A DNA stretch of 23,162 bases from a virus: IMG/VR virus record IMGVR_UViG_3300034061_005043, positions 1 to 23,162 of that record; one strand, 5' to 3'. The number at the start of each line of letters is the position of its first letter. The stretch's first letter is position 1. The notes under the pieces are model-generated. The model was given only the letters and a program-made list of their open reading frames with translations, made no database searches and had not been told where the DNA came from. A program made the translations under genes and the position numbers. Positions 15,101 to 21,370 of this stretch are shown piece after piece.

Positions 15101-16722
15101 CGCGGGAGTTTGAAGCGGGGCGCCGCACCGGGCAAAGCTACCGCGTTTCGTACAACGCCATCGGCACCGGAGCGAGCGGAAGCTACAAGGTGAGCAACCT
15201 GGGCAACGTCGAGGCGATCACCCGCGAGGTGGTGCCTTTCGGATGGCAGCTCTCGGACAAGAACCACCTGCTGGCCAAGGTCATCGACCTCGACGCCTTC
15301 CGCGCCGCGGCGATCCGCGCGGTGGACCGCGGAGAGTTGCCGGAGTTTAACAACAACGTCAAAGACGTTGAATCCGGCCTCAAGGTGCTGCTCAAGAATC
15401 ACGAAGACGGACTGCCTGGCGAGACCAACCTCGGAGCGCAGAAAAAAAACCTGCTCAACGGACTGCTCGGCACCGGCACGCCCACGCAGAAGGCGGCCAA
15501 CCCGCTTTACGGCGATCTGAACCCCAAGGGCAGTATCCGCACGTTCCGTTTCGACCGACTCAACTACGCCGATCCCTTCGGCACCGGCTACTTCCCACAC
15601 TACCACAAGATCAACACCAATGCGCTGCCGCGCGAGGTGGGCGTGATGTCGCTGGACGAGTGGCGTCAATTCGACGCTGACCGCAAGAGCGCTTACTTGA
15701 ACCAGCAGGCCGCGCGCCGCGGCTACAGCAACGCGACCAACTGGCAGGGCGCTGACGCCGCCGGCTTCCGCGCGGCCGATGCCGAGTATCGCCGCGAGTT
15801 CCCGGTGCCGAACGAGCGACCGGCAGAGGGTGCGGCGTTGCCGCGGGATGCGCGGGCGACGCCGGACACCCAGCTAGACCCGATTGAAGATTCGGCGAGA
15901 AGGATTCACGCGGTCTACGACAAATCGCTTTTGGCCAAGGACCGCGACTCTGCGCTCTATCCAAAGAATCCAGTGCCGGGCAGCGTTGTTCTTCCGCCTC
16001 GCTACGGCTTAGTTGGCAACGCCCCGGGCATGCCCCGAAATTTCACCGAGGTGCGCGAGCTGGTTAAGCTGCTTGCAGATCGTGTCGAGGACACGGGAAG
16101 GCGCGACGTTCCATTTGCGCAGAAGAGCGCTCGCTTTTATTCCGACATGGCCAACGAGGCGGTTAGCCTAGCCGAAATTGTAGACCCGAAATCAACCGGC
16201 ACCGCGCGCTTTAATCGCGCCGACGAGATGCTCCGGTATTTGGCTCTTGGCAGCCAGCGCACCAACGTCCCGGTCAATAGCACCAAGTCGGCCGGCGCCG
16301 CGGCCAGCGTGGTCGGCGACTTTACGGCCGGCTACAAGATGGGGTTTGGAGAGGCGCAGCGAGCAACGCGCCAAGCGCAGTCTGATTTTAAGGAAGGCAA
16401 ACACTTTAACTTGGACATGAAAGGCGTGCAGGACAAGGTGCGCACGTTTTACATCAACGGGCTTTCGGAGTTGATCGAGGTGGCCCGCAAGGCCGGTGAC
16501 ACCGCGGCGGTCGAAATGCTCGAGACACGCGCGGCTAAGTCGCTAAAGCTCGTTGACCAGAACACCTCCAAGCTAACGCCGCAGCAACTTGCAGAGACCG
16601 AGCGCATCCTGGCCGGCAAGGCGACCATCGATATGTGGGACATGGCGGCCAAGCGGGTGGCGGTGCCAGGATACATCCTTGATCCGAAGAAGCGCGCTGA
16701 CGTTAAGCAGCCGTTTGAATAG
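12109..16722 (+). CDS. Giant internal virion (ejection) protein with HEIGH zinc-protease motif, amber-terminated part
   Basis: 1537 residues to TAG 16720-16722; the frame continues to 18498. Hydrophobic Gly/Ala helices lie near 120-150 (GFFQGAGSIASALGGVVW), 395-430 and 530-575 (GAAVASPFALIAP, MGAAGGLIGGPLA), as expected for proteins that insert in the envelope during ejection. His676-Glu677-Ile-Gly-His680 in VAGHEIGHAILKSD is an HExxH zinc-metallopeptidase site; EIAAE at 794-798 could supply the third ligand. Helical, charged regions alternate with beta segments to the end. The size and last place in the ejection block match T7 gp16-like proteins, which open the cell wall; here a peptidase would replace the usual transglycosylase. 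Start ATG 12109 overlaps the upstream gene. An earlier natural end is unlikely because the continuing frame codes for another 592 residues. Confidence 0.75.
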   Translation: MATATITRPLTDEEMNALEQQAQASESFWGTVAGVPREEPLSDAQVESAEMRSGTGTALQQTSFGRATDPAAPQLPEQEQRPLSDWEMEELEDQTVRDPSYIPTFNEWDSWDQKRAARSSAVNGFFQGAGSIASALGGVVWSLGKLPGDFVFRGFGPAYDTMVHSLAEGARRSGVGLAEIINYAGDVYADSSSDIRRSAAINDKIRQQLAAENKFTGNAQQDEAILEQAINEARAAGLYGKTPEETAAQAQEDRKTAYDRFVRNRALEQEFLGIGNFTMGNDPIETGRIFGPKTVGGQPSQITAESVTKRAYGIDDSKVDEGLATFGMLALDPMAILPMGAGGLSKLRALRRISILADKPLGGVAKSAGWAATKAENLQDRLMRAGLTSDRLAKASFGVAVGSGALGFSQNNDVAKGIALAAAVLPAVRKSGGILRGVESAAQSGQMVVKEMGVGGVGVFRADSASRLADDAAIPGRYREAMRGFFSGPESSLKRASQNEGMSLRARRTLGTLDNTGVTQAFRLADDAVSGGLAGAAVASPFALIAPEDQQSQIFGAIATMGAAGGLIGGPLARRTQMIDADIARMLADVDAAGGDAAYFSQLPHETLARHAAMQGVVSTKVDWVPLSAQDYAANLAMPAASRETTKGLFVDASDGNRPRIFLDIDQLASGDVAGHEIGHAILKSDILGGEIKNNMRNQVNVQYGQDGVQARGREYLASIMAREVEAGVTGIKPEVLTDAEMQRVANGASPEDIVRARWEDPQMRQRMIDERIEDKNQRDLAEGNMEWDWARDEIAAETFSGLSGGIDFRRMREGGPLAGMLGAASGLFDMMGAKFRGNGRLETPNRVFEENPLFDTPEMRRAVTNYTKQFERYLVGMERDSAPKKRGTKVAPTGKASEAARSPHNRVYQNGAVVENDIFILDANGNPMPKSQQQVNTQEKARAATLKSINTRTRLVPVHSAEWGARKVGNRVEVGGPNLPLQFDNFVQVPQWLRTKAREFEAGRRTGQSYRVSYNAIGTGASGSYKVSNLGNVEAITREVVPFGWQLSDKNHLLAKVIDLDAFRAAAIRAVDRGELPEFNNNVKDVESGLKVLLKNHEDGLPGETNLGAQKKNLLNGLLGTGTPTQKAANPLYGDLNPKGSIRTFRFDRLNYADPFGTGYFPHYHKINTNALPREVGVMSLDEWRQFDADRKSAYLNQQAARRGYSNATNWQGADAAGFRAADAEYRREFPVPNERPAEGAALPRDARATPDTQLDPIEDSARRIHAVYDKSLLAKDRDSALYPKNPVPGSVVLPPRYGLVGNAPGMPRNFTEVRELVKLLADRVEDTGRRDVPFAQKSARFYSDMANEAVSLAEIVDPKSTGTARFNRADEMLRYLALGSQRTNVPVNSTKSAGAAASVVGDFTAGYKMGFGEAQRATRQAQSDFKEGKHFNLDMKGVQDKVRTFYINGLSELIEVARKAGDTAAVEMLETRAAKSLKLVDQNTSKLTPQQLAETERILAGKATIDMWDMAAKRVAVPGYILDPKKRADVKQPFE

Positions 16723-18498
16723 ACGCAAAAAAGCAAGGCGGCTAAGGACACGATTGGTTCGCCGCGATGGAACAAGGTCGCCAAGGAGCTTGGCATTGTC
16801 TCGCCAACAGAGCTACGCTACCAGCAGGCGCGCTCGCTAGGCATCGAGGGGAACTTTGATTGGACAGCGGATACATGGAAGACCCGCGTGGACAGTGGCG
16901 CGCCGTTCGCCGGCGGCGACTTCACGACTTACACAGGTAGCACCGACGCCGGACTTTCGCCTGGTGGTGGTGGGCGCCTCTATGATGCACAGCAGGCTAT
17001 CGACGGGCTGCTGGCAGATGAGCTGAACCGCCGCGGGCTTGCGTCCATGTTTGGCAAAGACAAGCTGTTTGCGCGCAATGCGCAAGAGATCTTGTGGGCC
17101 ATCGAAAAGAAGGACAACCCAATCCTCGCCAACAACGACCTTTCGCTTTTTGGCGATAGCATTCAACCGCTCAAGCAGGAGCTGCAGGCGATTGCCGGAA
17201 CCGGCGGACAGCGCAATGTCCGCGGCGCGCAGGTGCTGGATGCTATGGAGCGCGCATACACGGCTATGGCAATGCAGGAGATGCCATTCGAGGTGGCGAC
17301 TGTAGGCACCGGACGGACGGCCACGGCAATCAATAGCGCTCTGGCCGCCATGAAGGCCGCCGGAGACCCGGACCCGTTAGCGCGGATGACTGCGCATTAT
17401 GCCAACAACCTGGCCGACGAGCTGACTGGGTTGGCGACCGAGCATGGCATGAAGCTGCAGGTTGATTCAGTGAAGACCGATCTCGGCGGCTTCACGATGG
17501 ACGACGGCAGCTACACCGAGACGCCACAGATTACAGCGGTGATCCGCGGCAACACAAGCGACACAAAGTATTTGATGCAGGTCGTCAATGAGGCGGTCGA
17601 GCAGCAGGGCGGTAACTTGTTCCGCCGGCCAAGCGTCAAAGAGCTGTATGATCCGGCGGTAGAAAAGCAGCCGGTTGTATCGTTTGAAACCTCGCAAATG
17701 ACGACGGCGCGGCGCACGGCGTTTGTTACTGACCTTGCAAAAATCCGCGACAACAAGGGCGACCGCATCTTTACTGGCTACACGCCTTCGGAAAATGGCG
17801 TATTCATCGGCGGCCAGTTTTACAACGGAGACTTTGCGGCAGCGGTGCGCGCGGCACTGCCAGCGCTCAACGCCACAATGAAAAAGCACGGCGTGGCGAC
17901 TTATGGCGTCGAGAGCATGATTGTTCCATCCTATCGCTCGTCTGATCAAGTTGCCCCAAGCGCATTCCGAGACGCCGTACAAAAGTTGTTTTACGACAAG
18001 GCTGTCAGCGGTATTGCGGCAGATGCGCCGACCTCAATCCTGCAGCCTGCGAGCGTCCGAGCCAACTTGGAGTCTCGCCTAAAGAAAAACGAAGCAATGT
18101 TTTCTGGGCGCGACAATCTAGATGCGCTGGCTAAGGCAATAAACGAATCCGGCAGCATGTCTGCAGACCAAGCCCTAGCGCGCGTTGGCCAGACCATGAA
18201 AATACCGGAGACCAAAAAAATGCAGGCAGCGTTTTCTGACTACGTCCGCGGCAATCGAAAGAGATACGATGCTCTGCCGGCGGCGGATAAAAAGGCCGTG
18301 TCCGAATACATTAAGCAAGCGCGTGAAGCGGCCAAGGCGCTGCGCGACCAAGAGGTGGCCTTTTCCAAGGCCGCCAAAGAAGGCATTCGGAAGCGCCGTG
18401 CCGAAATAGCCGACCGCTATGACCCACAAAGGGCGCTCGACGAGATTGACGCGGCCAGCCTGCTGGGGTATATGGGAGACTTGGAGACAGTGCCATGA
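16723..18498 (+). CDS. C-terminal continuation of the giant ejection protein after the in-frame TAG
   Basis: Same frame as the 12109 gene, open for 591 codons from the codon after the TAG. The first 55 codons (TQKSKAAKDTIGSPRWNK, then ELGIVSPTELRYQQARSLG) look like ordinary protein, although no ATG is available: the first conventional start in frame is GTG 16888 with only a weak GGAAG before it, and the first ATG is 17047. That favours one protein of 2129 residues broken by an amber codon. The rest is helical, with IVPSYRSSDQ and a final charged coiled coil (EYIKQAREAAKALRDQEVAF). No enzyme motif seen. Coordinates here follow the continuation; a separately translated product would start at 16888. 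The stop overlaps the next start (ATGA). Confidence 0.65.
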   Translation, partial: TQKSKAAKDTIGSPRWNKVAKELGIVSPTELRYQQARSLGIEGNFDWTADTWKTRVDSGAPFAGGDFTTYTGSTDAGLSPGGGGRLYDAQQAIDGLLADELNRRGLASMFGKDKLFARNAQEILWAIEKKDNPILANNDLSLFGDSIQPLKQELQAIAGTGGQRNVRGAQVLDAMERAYTAMAMQEMPFEVATVGTGRTATAINSALAAMKAAGDPDPLARMTAHYANNLADELTGLATEHGMKLQVDSVKTDLGGFTMDDGSYTETPQITAVIRGNTSDTKYLMQVVNEAVEQQGGNLFRRPSVKELYDPAVEKQPVVSFETSQMTTARRTAFVTDLAKIRDNKGDRIFTGYTPSENGVFIGGQFYNGDFAAAVRAALPALNATMKKHGVATYGVESMIVPSYRSSDQVAPSAFRDAVQKLFYDKAVSGIAADAPTSILQPASVRANLESRLKKNEAMFSGRDNLDALAKAINESGSMSADQALARVGQTMKIPETKKMQAAFSDYVRGNRKRYDALPAADKKAVSEYIKQAREAAKALRDQEVAFSKAAKEGIRKRRAEIADRYDPQRALDEIDAASLLGYMGDLETVP

Positions 18499-18680
18499 CG
18501 AAACAACAAATGATTGAAAGGCAACGGCGCCAGCAGGAAGATATTGACTGGCTGAACGCGCATGCACCGAAGCCGGCCACATGGACTATTGGCAAGGAGC
18601 TGGGCGAGAACGGCGCGTTTGTCGCGCTGGGCATCCGCGACGCCGACATCTCGCCGCGGAAAGACGCCCAGCCAAAATAG
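18495..18680 (+). CDS. Small hypothetical protein, end of late operon
   Basis: 61 residues: a charged Gln/Arg-rich N-terminal helix (MTKQQMIERQRRQQEDIDWL) followed by APKPATWTIGKELGENGAFVALGIRDADI. No known family. Starts 4 nt inside the ejection-protein frame (ATGA) and ends in TAG, 27 nt before the terminator hairpin, so it is the last gene of the + strand late operon. This TAG is followed by terminator rather than coding sequence, so TAG acts as a normal stop here. Confidence 0.6.
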   Translation: MTKQQMIERQRRQQEDIDWLNAHAPKPATWTIGKELGENGAFVALGIRDADISPRKDAQPK

Positions 18681-18707
18681 CTCATCTGGCACGTCCAGAA
18701 AGAGACT

Positions 18708-18733
18708 AAGGGTCAGCTACGGCTGGCCCTTTT
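18708..18733 (+). terminator. Intrinsic terminator of the late operon
   Basis: A 10-bp stem (AAGGGTCAGC with GCTGGCCCTT, one G-U pair) closes a TACG tetraloop flanked by C-G, a very stable loop type, and runs into TTTT. It lies 27 nt after the last late gene and overlaps the last codons of the convergent integrase gene, so it separates the two transcription units. On the minus strand the hairpin lacks a T-run. Confidence 0.85.
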
Positions 18734-19847
18734 ACTTTGCCCCAAAGATTCCCTTCGGCAGTGTCACGCTTGACTCATAGGTCGCGTAGTGCCGCAGCGT
18801 CACGGCCGCGCTGGTGTGGCCTAGCAGCTTAGACACCAAGCTGATCTTCCCGGTCGCAACCAGCCAGTCGCTGCCGGCCTGTTTGCGCAGCGTGTAGAGT
18901 AGCTGCTCGCGGTCTGGCATGTAGCCGCGGAGGAAGGCGTTGAAGACGCGCATGAGCCAATTGTATCGCGTGTAGGGCGTGCCGCCCGGGATGCCGTAGT
19001 CATCGCAGGCCAGCAGCTCGGCGGCCATGTCTGGCGGGATACCGATGTCGCGCTCACCGCGGCTGCCGGTCTTGAGCGCAAAGTCTTCTGAGGGACGCTG
19101 CCGAACGCACAGGAAGTGCTGTTCCCCTCGCCTTTCAATCCAGCCCTTGCGGAAGCCGGCAATCTCGCTCGGACGCAGCCCAAGATAGCGCGCCAAGATC
19201 CACGCGCGCCGGATGCCGCCGCCGGTGACCTTGGTCGCCTTGTCGATCTCCTCCAATGTCTCTGCGGGCAAGGGCTGGAAGGCGTCCAAGTGGACGCGCA
19301 GTCCGGTGCGGGTGCAGGCGTCCCGGAACTCGCTCATGTCTGGCAGGCCGTCGAAGCCCTCCCAGTCGTTCTGCCGCGCGAAGATCGCCCGGGCGCTGGC
19401 GAGGCAGGACTTTTGCGTGCTGGTCTTCACCTTGGCGTTCTTCAAGTAGGCGGCAACCAGGGCGCGGTTGAGGCGGGAGAGCGCAAGGTCGCGGACCTTC
19501 TGGCCGTCATCGGTCTGCAGGGCAGCCTTGATCACGCGGTAGAGGCAATTCACATTGTCCCTGCGAAAAGCCACTGTGCTGGTCGCCAAGTAATGGTCAC
19601 AAGCCTTGCCAACCGTGGAGCTGGTATCGCGCCGGGAGAAGTCCCGCAGCGCGGCAATGCCCTCGTCCGCGGTGCGCTCGAGGATGGCTTTGGCCTTGGC
19701 CTTGGCGGTCGGCAGGTCGGATGTGGCGAGGCTGATGCGCTGGCGGATGCGCTTTTCGGGATGATAAAAGTGCAACCGGTAATACGGCGAATTGGCAGCA
19801 GTGCGCAGCTTTCCGGTCAGTCCTCTCGCTTTGATGATGGTCTCCAT
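18732..19847 (-). CDS. int: Tyrosine-family site-specific integrase
   Basis: 371 residues. N-terminal ~70 residues: arm-binding-like part (KRIRQRISLATSDLPTAKAKAKAI); 75-180: core-binding SAM-like helices; 185-371: catalytic domain. Visible catalytic residues are Arg225 (LARYLGLRPSEIAG), probable Lys259 (LKTGSRGERDIG), Arg321 in YTLRKQAGSDW, His344 (LLGHTSAAVTLRHYA) and the nucleophile Tyr354. The first position of the HxxR box is Tyr318 instead of His, a substitution tolerated in some members. It catalyses recombination between phage attP and the host att site, here probably a tRNA-Arg gene. Convergent with the late operon; its start faces the attP candidate ~140 bp away. No Shine-Dalgarno is visible before the ATG. 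Ends TAA. Confidence 0.93.
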   Translation of the reverse strand: METIIKARGLTGKLRTAANSPYYRLHFYHPEKRIRQRISLATSDLPTAKAKAKAILERTADEGIAALRDFSRRDTSSTVGKACDHYLATSTVAFRRDNVNCLYRVIKAALQTDDGQKVRDLALSRLNRALVAAYLKNAKVKTSTQKSCLASARAIFARQNDWEGFDGLPDMSEFRDACTRTGLRVHLDAFQPLPAETLEEIDKATKVTGGGIRRAWILARYLGLRPSEIAGFRKGWIERRGEQHFLCVRQRPSEDFALKTGSRGERDIGIPPDMAAELLACDDYGIPGGTPYTRYNWLMRVFNAFLRGYMPDREQLLYTLRKQAGSDWLVATGKISLVSKLLGHTSAAVTLRHYATYESSVTLPKGIFGAK

Positions 19848-19887
19848 GGCAGACAGATTGCATCTGCGTTTGGCTCAGTCAAGTCGG

Positions 19888-19919
19888 GTGTGCCAAAAGT
19901 GTGCCAAGTAGTGAGCCAA
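19888..19919. repeat. GTGTGCCAA direct repeats, possible integrase/Xis arm sites
   Basis: Exact GTGTGCCAA at 19888-19896 and 19899-19907 plus a one-mismatch copy GTGAGCCAA at 19911-19919, spaced 11-12 bp, close to one helical turn. They lie between the integrase start and the attP candidate. On the other strand they read TTGGCACAC and share TTGGCAC with the 10-mers at 19942-19961, in opposite orientation. Spaced repeats on one arm of attP are usual for integrase arm-binding or excisionase sites, or they could be an operator for int. Confidence 0.6.
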
Positions 19920-19941
19920 ACTGTGGCAGCACGGTCAGCAT

Positions 19942-19961
19942 CTGTTGGCACCTGTTGGCAC
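19942..19961. repeat. Tandem 10-bp repeat array A beside attP
   Basis: CTGTTGGCAC occurs twice head to tail with no gap, followed by C. The longer string GCATCTGTTGGCAYCTG recurs at 21351-21367. The array ends 26 bp before the tRNA fragment. It is one of five arrays in the window with near-identical units and 10-bp or whole-turn spacing. Confidence 0.75.
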
Positions 19962-19987
19962 CACAATAACAGAGAAAAACAAACTTT

Positions 19988-20027
19988 GCTCCCGTAGCTC
20001 AGGGGATAGAGCAGCGGATTTCTAATC
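19988..20027 (+). other. 5' half of tRNA-Arg(UCU): attP (or att) core
   Basis: Forty bases read as the 5' half of a tRNA: acceptor strand GCTCCCG, TA, D-arm GCTC-AGGGGATA-GAGC, A, anticodon strand GCGGA, loop TTTCTAA with anticodon TCT, then TC. After this the expected TCCGC and the T-arm are missing, so it is not a working tRNA gene. A tRNA fragment this close to a phage integrase is the usual mark of the attachment site. Phage-type genes and the same repeat family on both sides favour attP of a non-integrated genome over attL/attR. Unusually, the shared part is the tRNA 5' side. Confidence 0.8.
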
Positions 20028-20041
20028 TTTGCTCTACCCCT
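20001..20041. repeat. Near-palindrome centred on the att anticodon
   Basis: AGGGGATAGAGCA (20001-20013) pairs with TGCTCTACCCCT (20030-20041) except for one bulged base; inside, GATT (20017-20020) and AATC (20024-20027) flank TCT. The right arm lies outside the tRNA homology, so the phage carries a mirror of the D-arm. Inverted integrase core sites around a short crossover region are the likely meaning. Confidence 0.75.
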
Positions 20042-20094
20042 GTCGCTATGCGGGTTTCCGGCTGTCGTGCCGGATAGTGTGTCAGCATTGTAAC

Positions 20095-20123
20095 TACAAC
20101 TTTTCCGCTCTTTCTGGTATAAT
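20095..20123 (+). promoter_or_regulatory. Extended -10 promoter for the 42-aa peptide gene
   Basis: A perfect TATAAT at 20118-20123 is preceded by TGG, giving an extended -10 (TGnTATAAT). A weak -35 (TACAAC, 20095-20100) sits 17 bp upstream. Transcription would start near 20130, just before the ribosome site at 20133, giving a very short leader. It is the clearest sigma-70-type promoter in the window. Confidence 0.75.
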
Positions 20124-20147
20124 AGAAGGCGGAAAGGAGGTGGCGCG

Positions 20148-20276
20148 ATGCGTTACGACACATCACCCATGGGCATTGTCTACGGCCCATATGGAGCAGT
20201 GGGATTTGTCGGCGGGCAGAGCAACTCGAGCTGGATCACGGTCTTGCTCGCGTGGCTAGGTTTGAAGCCGGCGTAG
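20148..20276 (+). CDS. Small hydrophobic peptide gene beside attP (42 aa)
   Basis: 42 residues from ATG 20148, stop TAG 20274-20276. AAAGGAGG at 20133-20140, 7 nt upstream, is the strongest ribosome site in the window. N-terminal half is Tyr/Gly-rich (MRYDTSPMGIVYGPYGAVGF), the middle GGQSNSS, and the end WITVLLAWLGLKPA could form a short membrane helix. Own promoter before and terminator after make it a one-gene unit, as for lysogeny-expressed morons, immunity or exclusion peptides, or type I-like toxins. No family recognised. The codons match no neighbouring frame, and the promoter, ribosome site, frame and terminator are in perfect register, so I consider it real. Confidence 0.65.
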   Translation: MRYDTSPMGIVYGPYGAVGFVGGQSNSSWITVLLAWLGLKPA

Positions 20277-20282
20277 TACCAG

Positions 20283-20314
20283 CGGCCGCAGGCAGAGATG
20301 CTTGCGGCCGTTTT
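20283..20314 (+). terminator. Intrinsic terminator after the 42-aa peptide gene
   Basis: CGGCCGCA (20283-20290) pairs perfectly with TGCGGCCG (20303-20310); inner GCA/TGC extends the stem with bulges, and TTTT follows at 20311-20314. It begins 7 nt after the peptide stop and ends 4 nt before the stop of the convergent minus-strand operon, so it separates the two units. Confidence 0.8.
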
Positions 20315-20317
20315 GCG

Positions 20318-20542
20318 TTAGCAGTAGGCCGCTTCGCGCGTCTCAATGTGGTGCTCAATCGCCGCAACACTCTCGGGATACGGCAGCACATCAAGGTCGC
20401 CGCACGCATGCAGCACCTGCGAGTCGCACAGGCACTGCCGGCGCATCATGGCGAAAAGCTCCGGTGAGTCAAAGCGGCGACCGGCGAGGCGGATGCCGCC
20501 CCATGGGAACGTGCCGGTGAGCAGGTAGTCGTGCCTGATCAT
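20318..20542 (-). CDS. Hypothetical protein (74 aa), last gene of minus-strand operon
   Basis: 74 residues from the ATG at 20542, which overlaps the lipoprotein stop (ATGA). A longer frame to 21004 exists but its first ~150 residues are an Arg/Pro-rich shadow of the lipoprotein. The protein reads MIRHDYLLTGTFPWGGIRLA, then FAMMRRQCLCDSQVL and PYPESVAAIEHHIETREAAYC; four Cys, no membrane helix. No family recognised. Runs into the hairpin at 20283-20310. Confidence 0.6.
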   Translation of the reverse strand: MIRHDYLLTGTFPWGGIRLAGRRFDSPELFAMMRRQCLCDSQVLHACGDLDVLPYPESVAAIEHHIETREAAYC

Positions 20543-20919
20543 AGCTGCGGCCGATACTGCTGCGTTGCGGAATACCAGTGGACATACCGCGGCACGCGGA
20601 AGAGCAGATGCTTGGGGACGGCGTATCCCTCGTAGCTGGTGTAGGTGTCCTCGACGCTGCTGTCTTGAGGCACTTGGCATTGGACCCGGACATCGTGCCG
20701 CCAGTTGCCGTCCGCGTCGGCCTCCACTGGGATGGTCAGCGGCGTGAGGCCCATGTATTCGCCGTTGAGGAAGACCACAGCGCCGATAGGCTGGCTGGCG
20801 ATCTTCATGGGCACGATGCGGGCAGTTGGCCGGCGGACCTCCGGCTCGACCGCGGCGCAGCCGGTGATGACCGCCGCCAAGGCCAGAGGAGCGGCGTGTC
20901 TGGCGATGGTGGCGATCAT
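20539..20919 (-). CDS. PEGA-like lipoprotein (moron candidate)
   Basis: 126 residues. Signal peptide residues 1-20 with lipobox ITG-C at Cys21; then EPEVRRPTARI, and a PEGA-like segment at 41-75 (SQPIGAVVFLNGEYMGLTP, IPVEADADGNW), a small beta fold common on exported proteins; the end is Tyr-rich (YVHWYSATQQYRPQL). Likely anchored in a membrane, facing the periplasm or outside. In a minus-strand operon near attP it could be a lysogenic-conversion or superinfection-exclusion lipoprotein, by inference. Both ends overlap neighbours as ATGA. Confidence 0.7.
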   Translation of the reverse strand: MIATIARHAAPLALAAVITGCAAVEPEVRRPTARIVPMKIASQPIGAVVFLNGEYMGLTPLTIPVEADADGNWRHDVRVQCQVPQDSSVEDTYTSYEGYAVPKHLLFRVPRYVHWYSATQQYRPQL

Positions 20920-21092
20920 TCGGCAACCTCCAGTGGCAGCGCAAGCTGCGGGTCGGCGGCTTCCTTGCGGGCCAATTGAACCGTGTGAGCGTGCCGGATG
21001 ACAAGCTCGGTGAGTTTGAGCGCGGCAGCCACGTTGTAGTCGTGCGTGGAGTTAAACTCCGCGGCAGTCTGGACGATGGCGTGGATGTTCAT
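20916..21092 (-). CDS. Hypothetical protein (58 aa)
   Basis: 58 residues from ATG 21092, the start being set by overlap with the upstream stop (ATGA) and a GAGG-type ribosome site; longer starts give Arg-rich shadow sequence. MNIHAIVQTAAEFNSTHDYN, then AAALKLTELVIRHAHTVQLA: one or two helices, no membrane segment. Unrecognised; may be a small regulator or accessory protein in the operon. Confidence 0.55.
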   Translation of the reverse strand: MNIHAIVQTAAEFNSTHDYNVAAALKLTELVIRHAHTVQLARKEAADPQLALPLEVAE

Positions 21093-21310
21093 TTGCACGC
21101 CTCGCAGTTGCACGGCAGCACGCGCTCGGAGCGGGCCGCGCTGCGTGTGTCTTCGTGTATCGCGTGAACCGCGCCAACACAATCGCCAGCCCACTTCCAG
21201 CCGCGATTAAGTTCGATCCAATAACCATCGCCGCCATCGTCAGGATGGCCGTCATCGTACTCGCGCAAGACGTGCCTGGGGGCGAGCCTGTATGTGGTGT
21301 GTGTTTTCAT
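21089..21310 (-). CDS. Hypothetical protein (73 aa), first gene of minus-strand operon
   Basis: 73 residues from ATG 21310; an upstream in-frame start lies inside the operator repeats and downstream of the predicted transcription start, so it is less likely. MKTHTTYRLAPRHVLREYDD, an acidic Gly-rich loop, YWIELNRGWKWAGDCVGAVHAI, and a CNCEACK end that may bind metal. Unrecognised. The stop overlaps the next start (ATGA). Expression is probably controlled by the repeats at 21325-21367. Confidence 0.6.
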   Translation of the reverse strand: MKTHTTYRLAPRHVLREYDDGHPDDGGDGYWIELNRGWKWAGDCVGAVHAIHEDTRSAARSERVLPCNCEACK

Positions 21311-21324
21311 GTGGTGTGTAGATG

Positions 21325-21367
21325 CTGTTGGCATCTGTCCGCACTATATAGCATCTGTTGGCATCTG
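21325..21367. repeat. Repeat array B overlapping the minus-strand early promoter
   Basis: CTGTTGGCATCTG occurs exactly at 21325-21337 and 21355-21367, 30 bp apart, three helical turns. One copy fills the spacer between the predicted -35 and -10 on the minus strand and overlaps the -35; the other covers the predicted start of transcription. That placement is typical of a repressor operator. The 17-bp string GCATCTGTTGGCAYCTG is shared with the array beside attP. Confidence 0.75.
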
Positions 21368-21370
21368 CAA
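21343..21370 (-). promoter_or_regulatory. Candidate promoter of the minus-strand early operon
   Basis: On the minus strand TTGCAG (21365-21370) and TATAGT (21343-21348) are 16 bp apart, each close to sigma-70 consensus. Transcription would start near 21336, ahead of the gene at 21310. The repeat units occupy the spacer and start site, so the promoter is likely repressed by whatever binds them. Confidence 0.55.

Noticed and set aside
13705-15669. 654-codon open frame on the minus strand
   Set aside because: It is antisense to the giant ejection gene, Arg/His/Val-rich with low-complexity make-up, and has no domain; an effect of C/G third-position bias in the + strand gene.
16720-18680. Genome-wide TAG recoding
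   Set aside because: The TAG at 18680 is followed by a terminator and the TAG at 20276 by another terminator, so TAG still works as a stop; no suppressor tRNA is seen in the window.
19116-19997. 293-codon + strand frame opposite the integrase
   Set aside because: The integrase on the other strand has all catalytic motifs; this frame is its shadow and runs through the repeat region.
19988-20070. Complete tRNA-Arg gene
   Set aside because: The 3' anticodon strand, T-arm and acceptor complement are absent after 20027.
20543-21004. Long N-terminal extension of the 74-aa minus-strand protein
   Set aside because: The extension is Arg/Pro/His-rich and lies opposite frames of the lipoprotein gene; the ATGA-coupled ATG at 20542 explains the gene.
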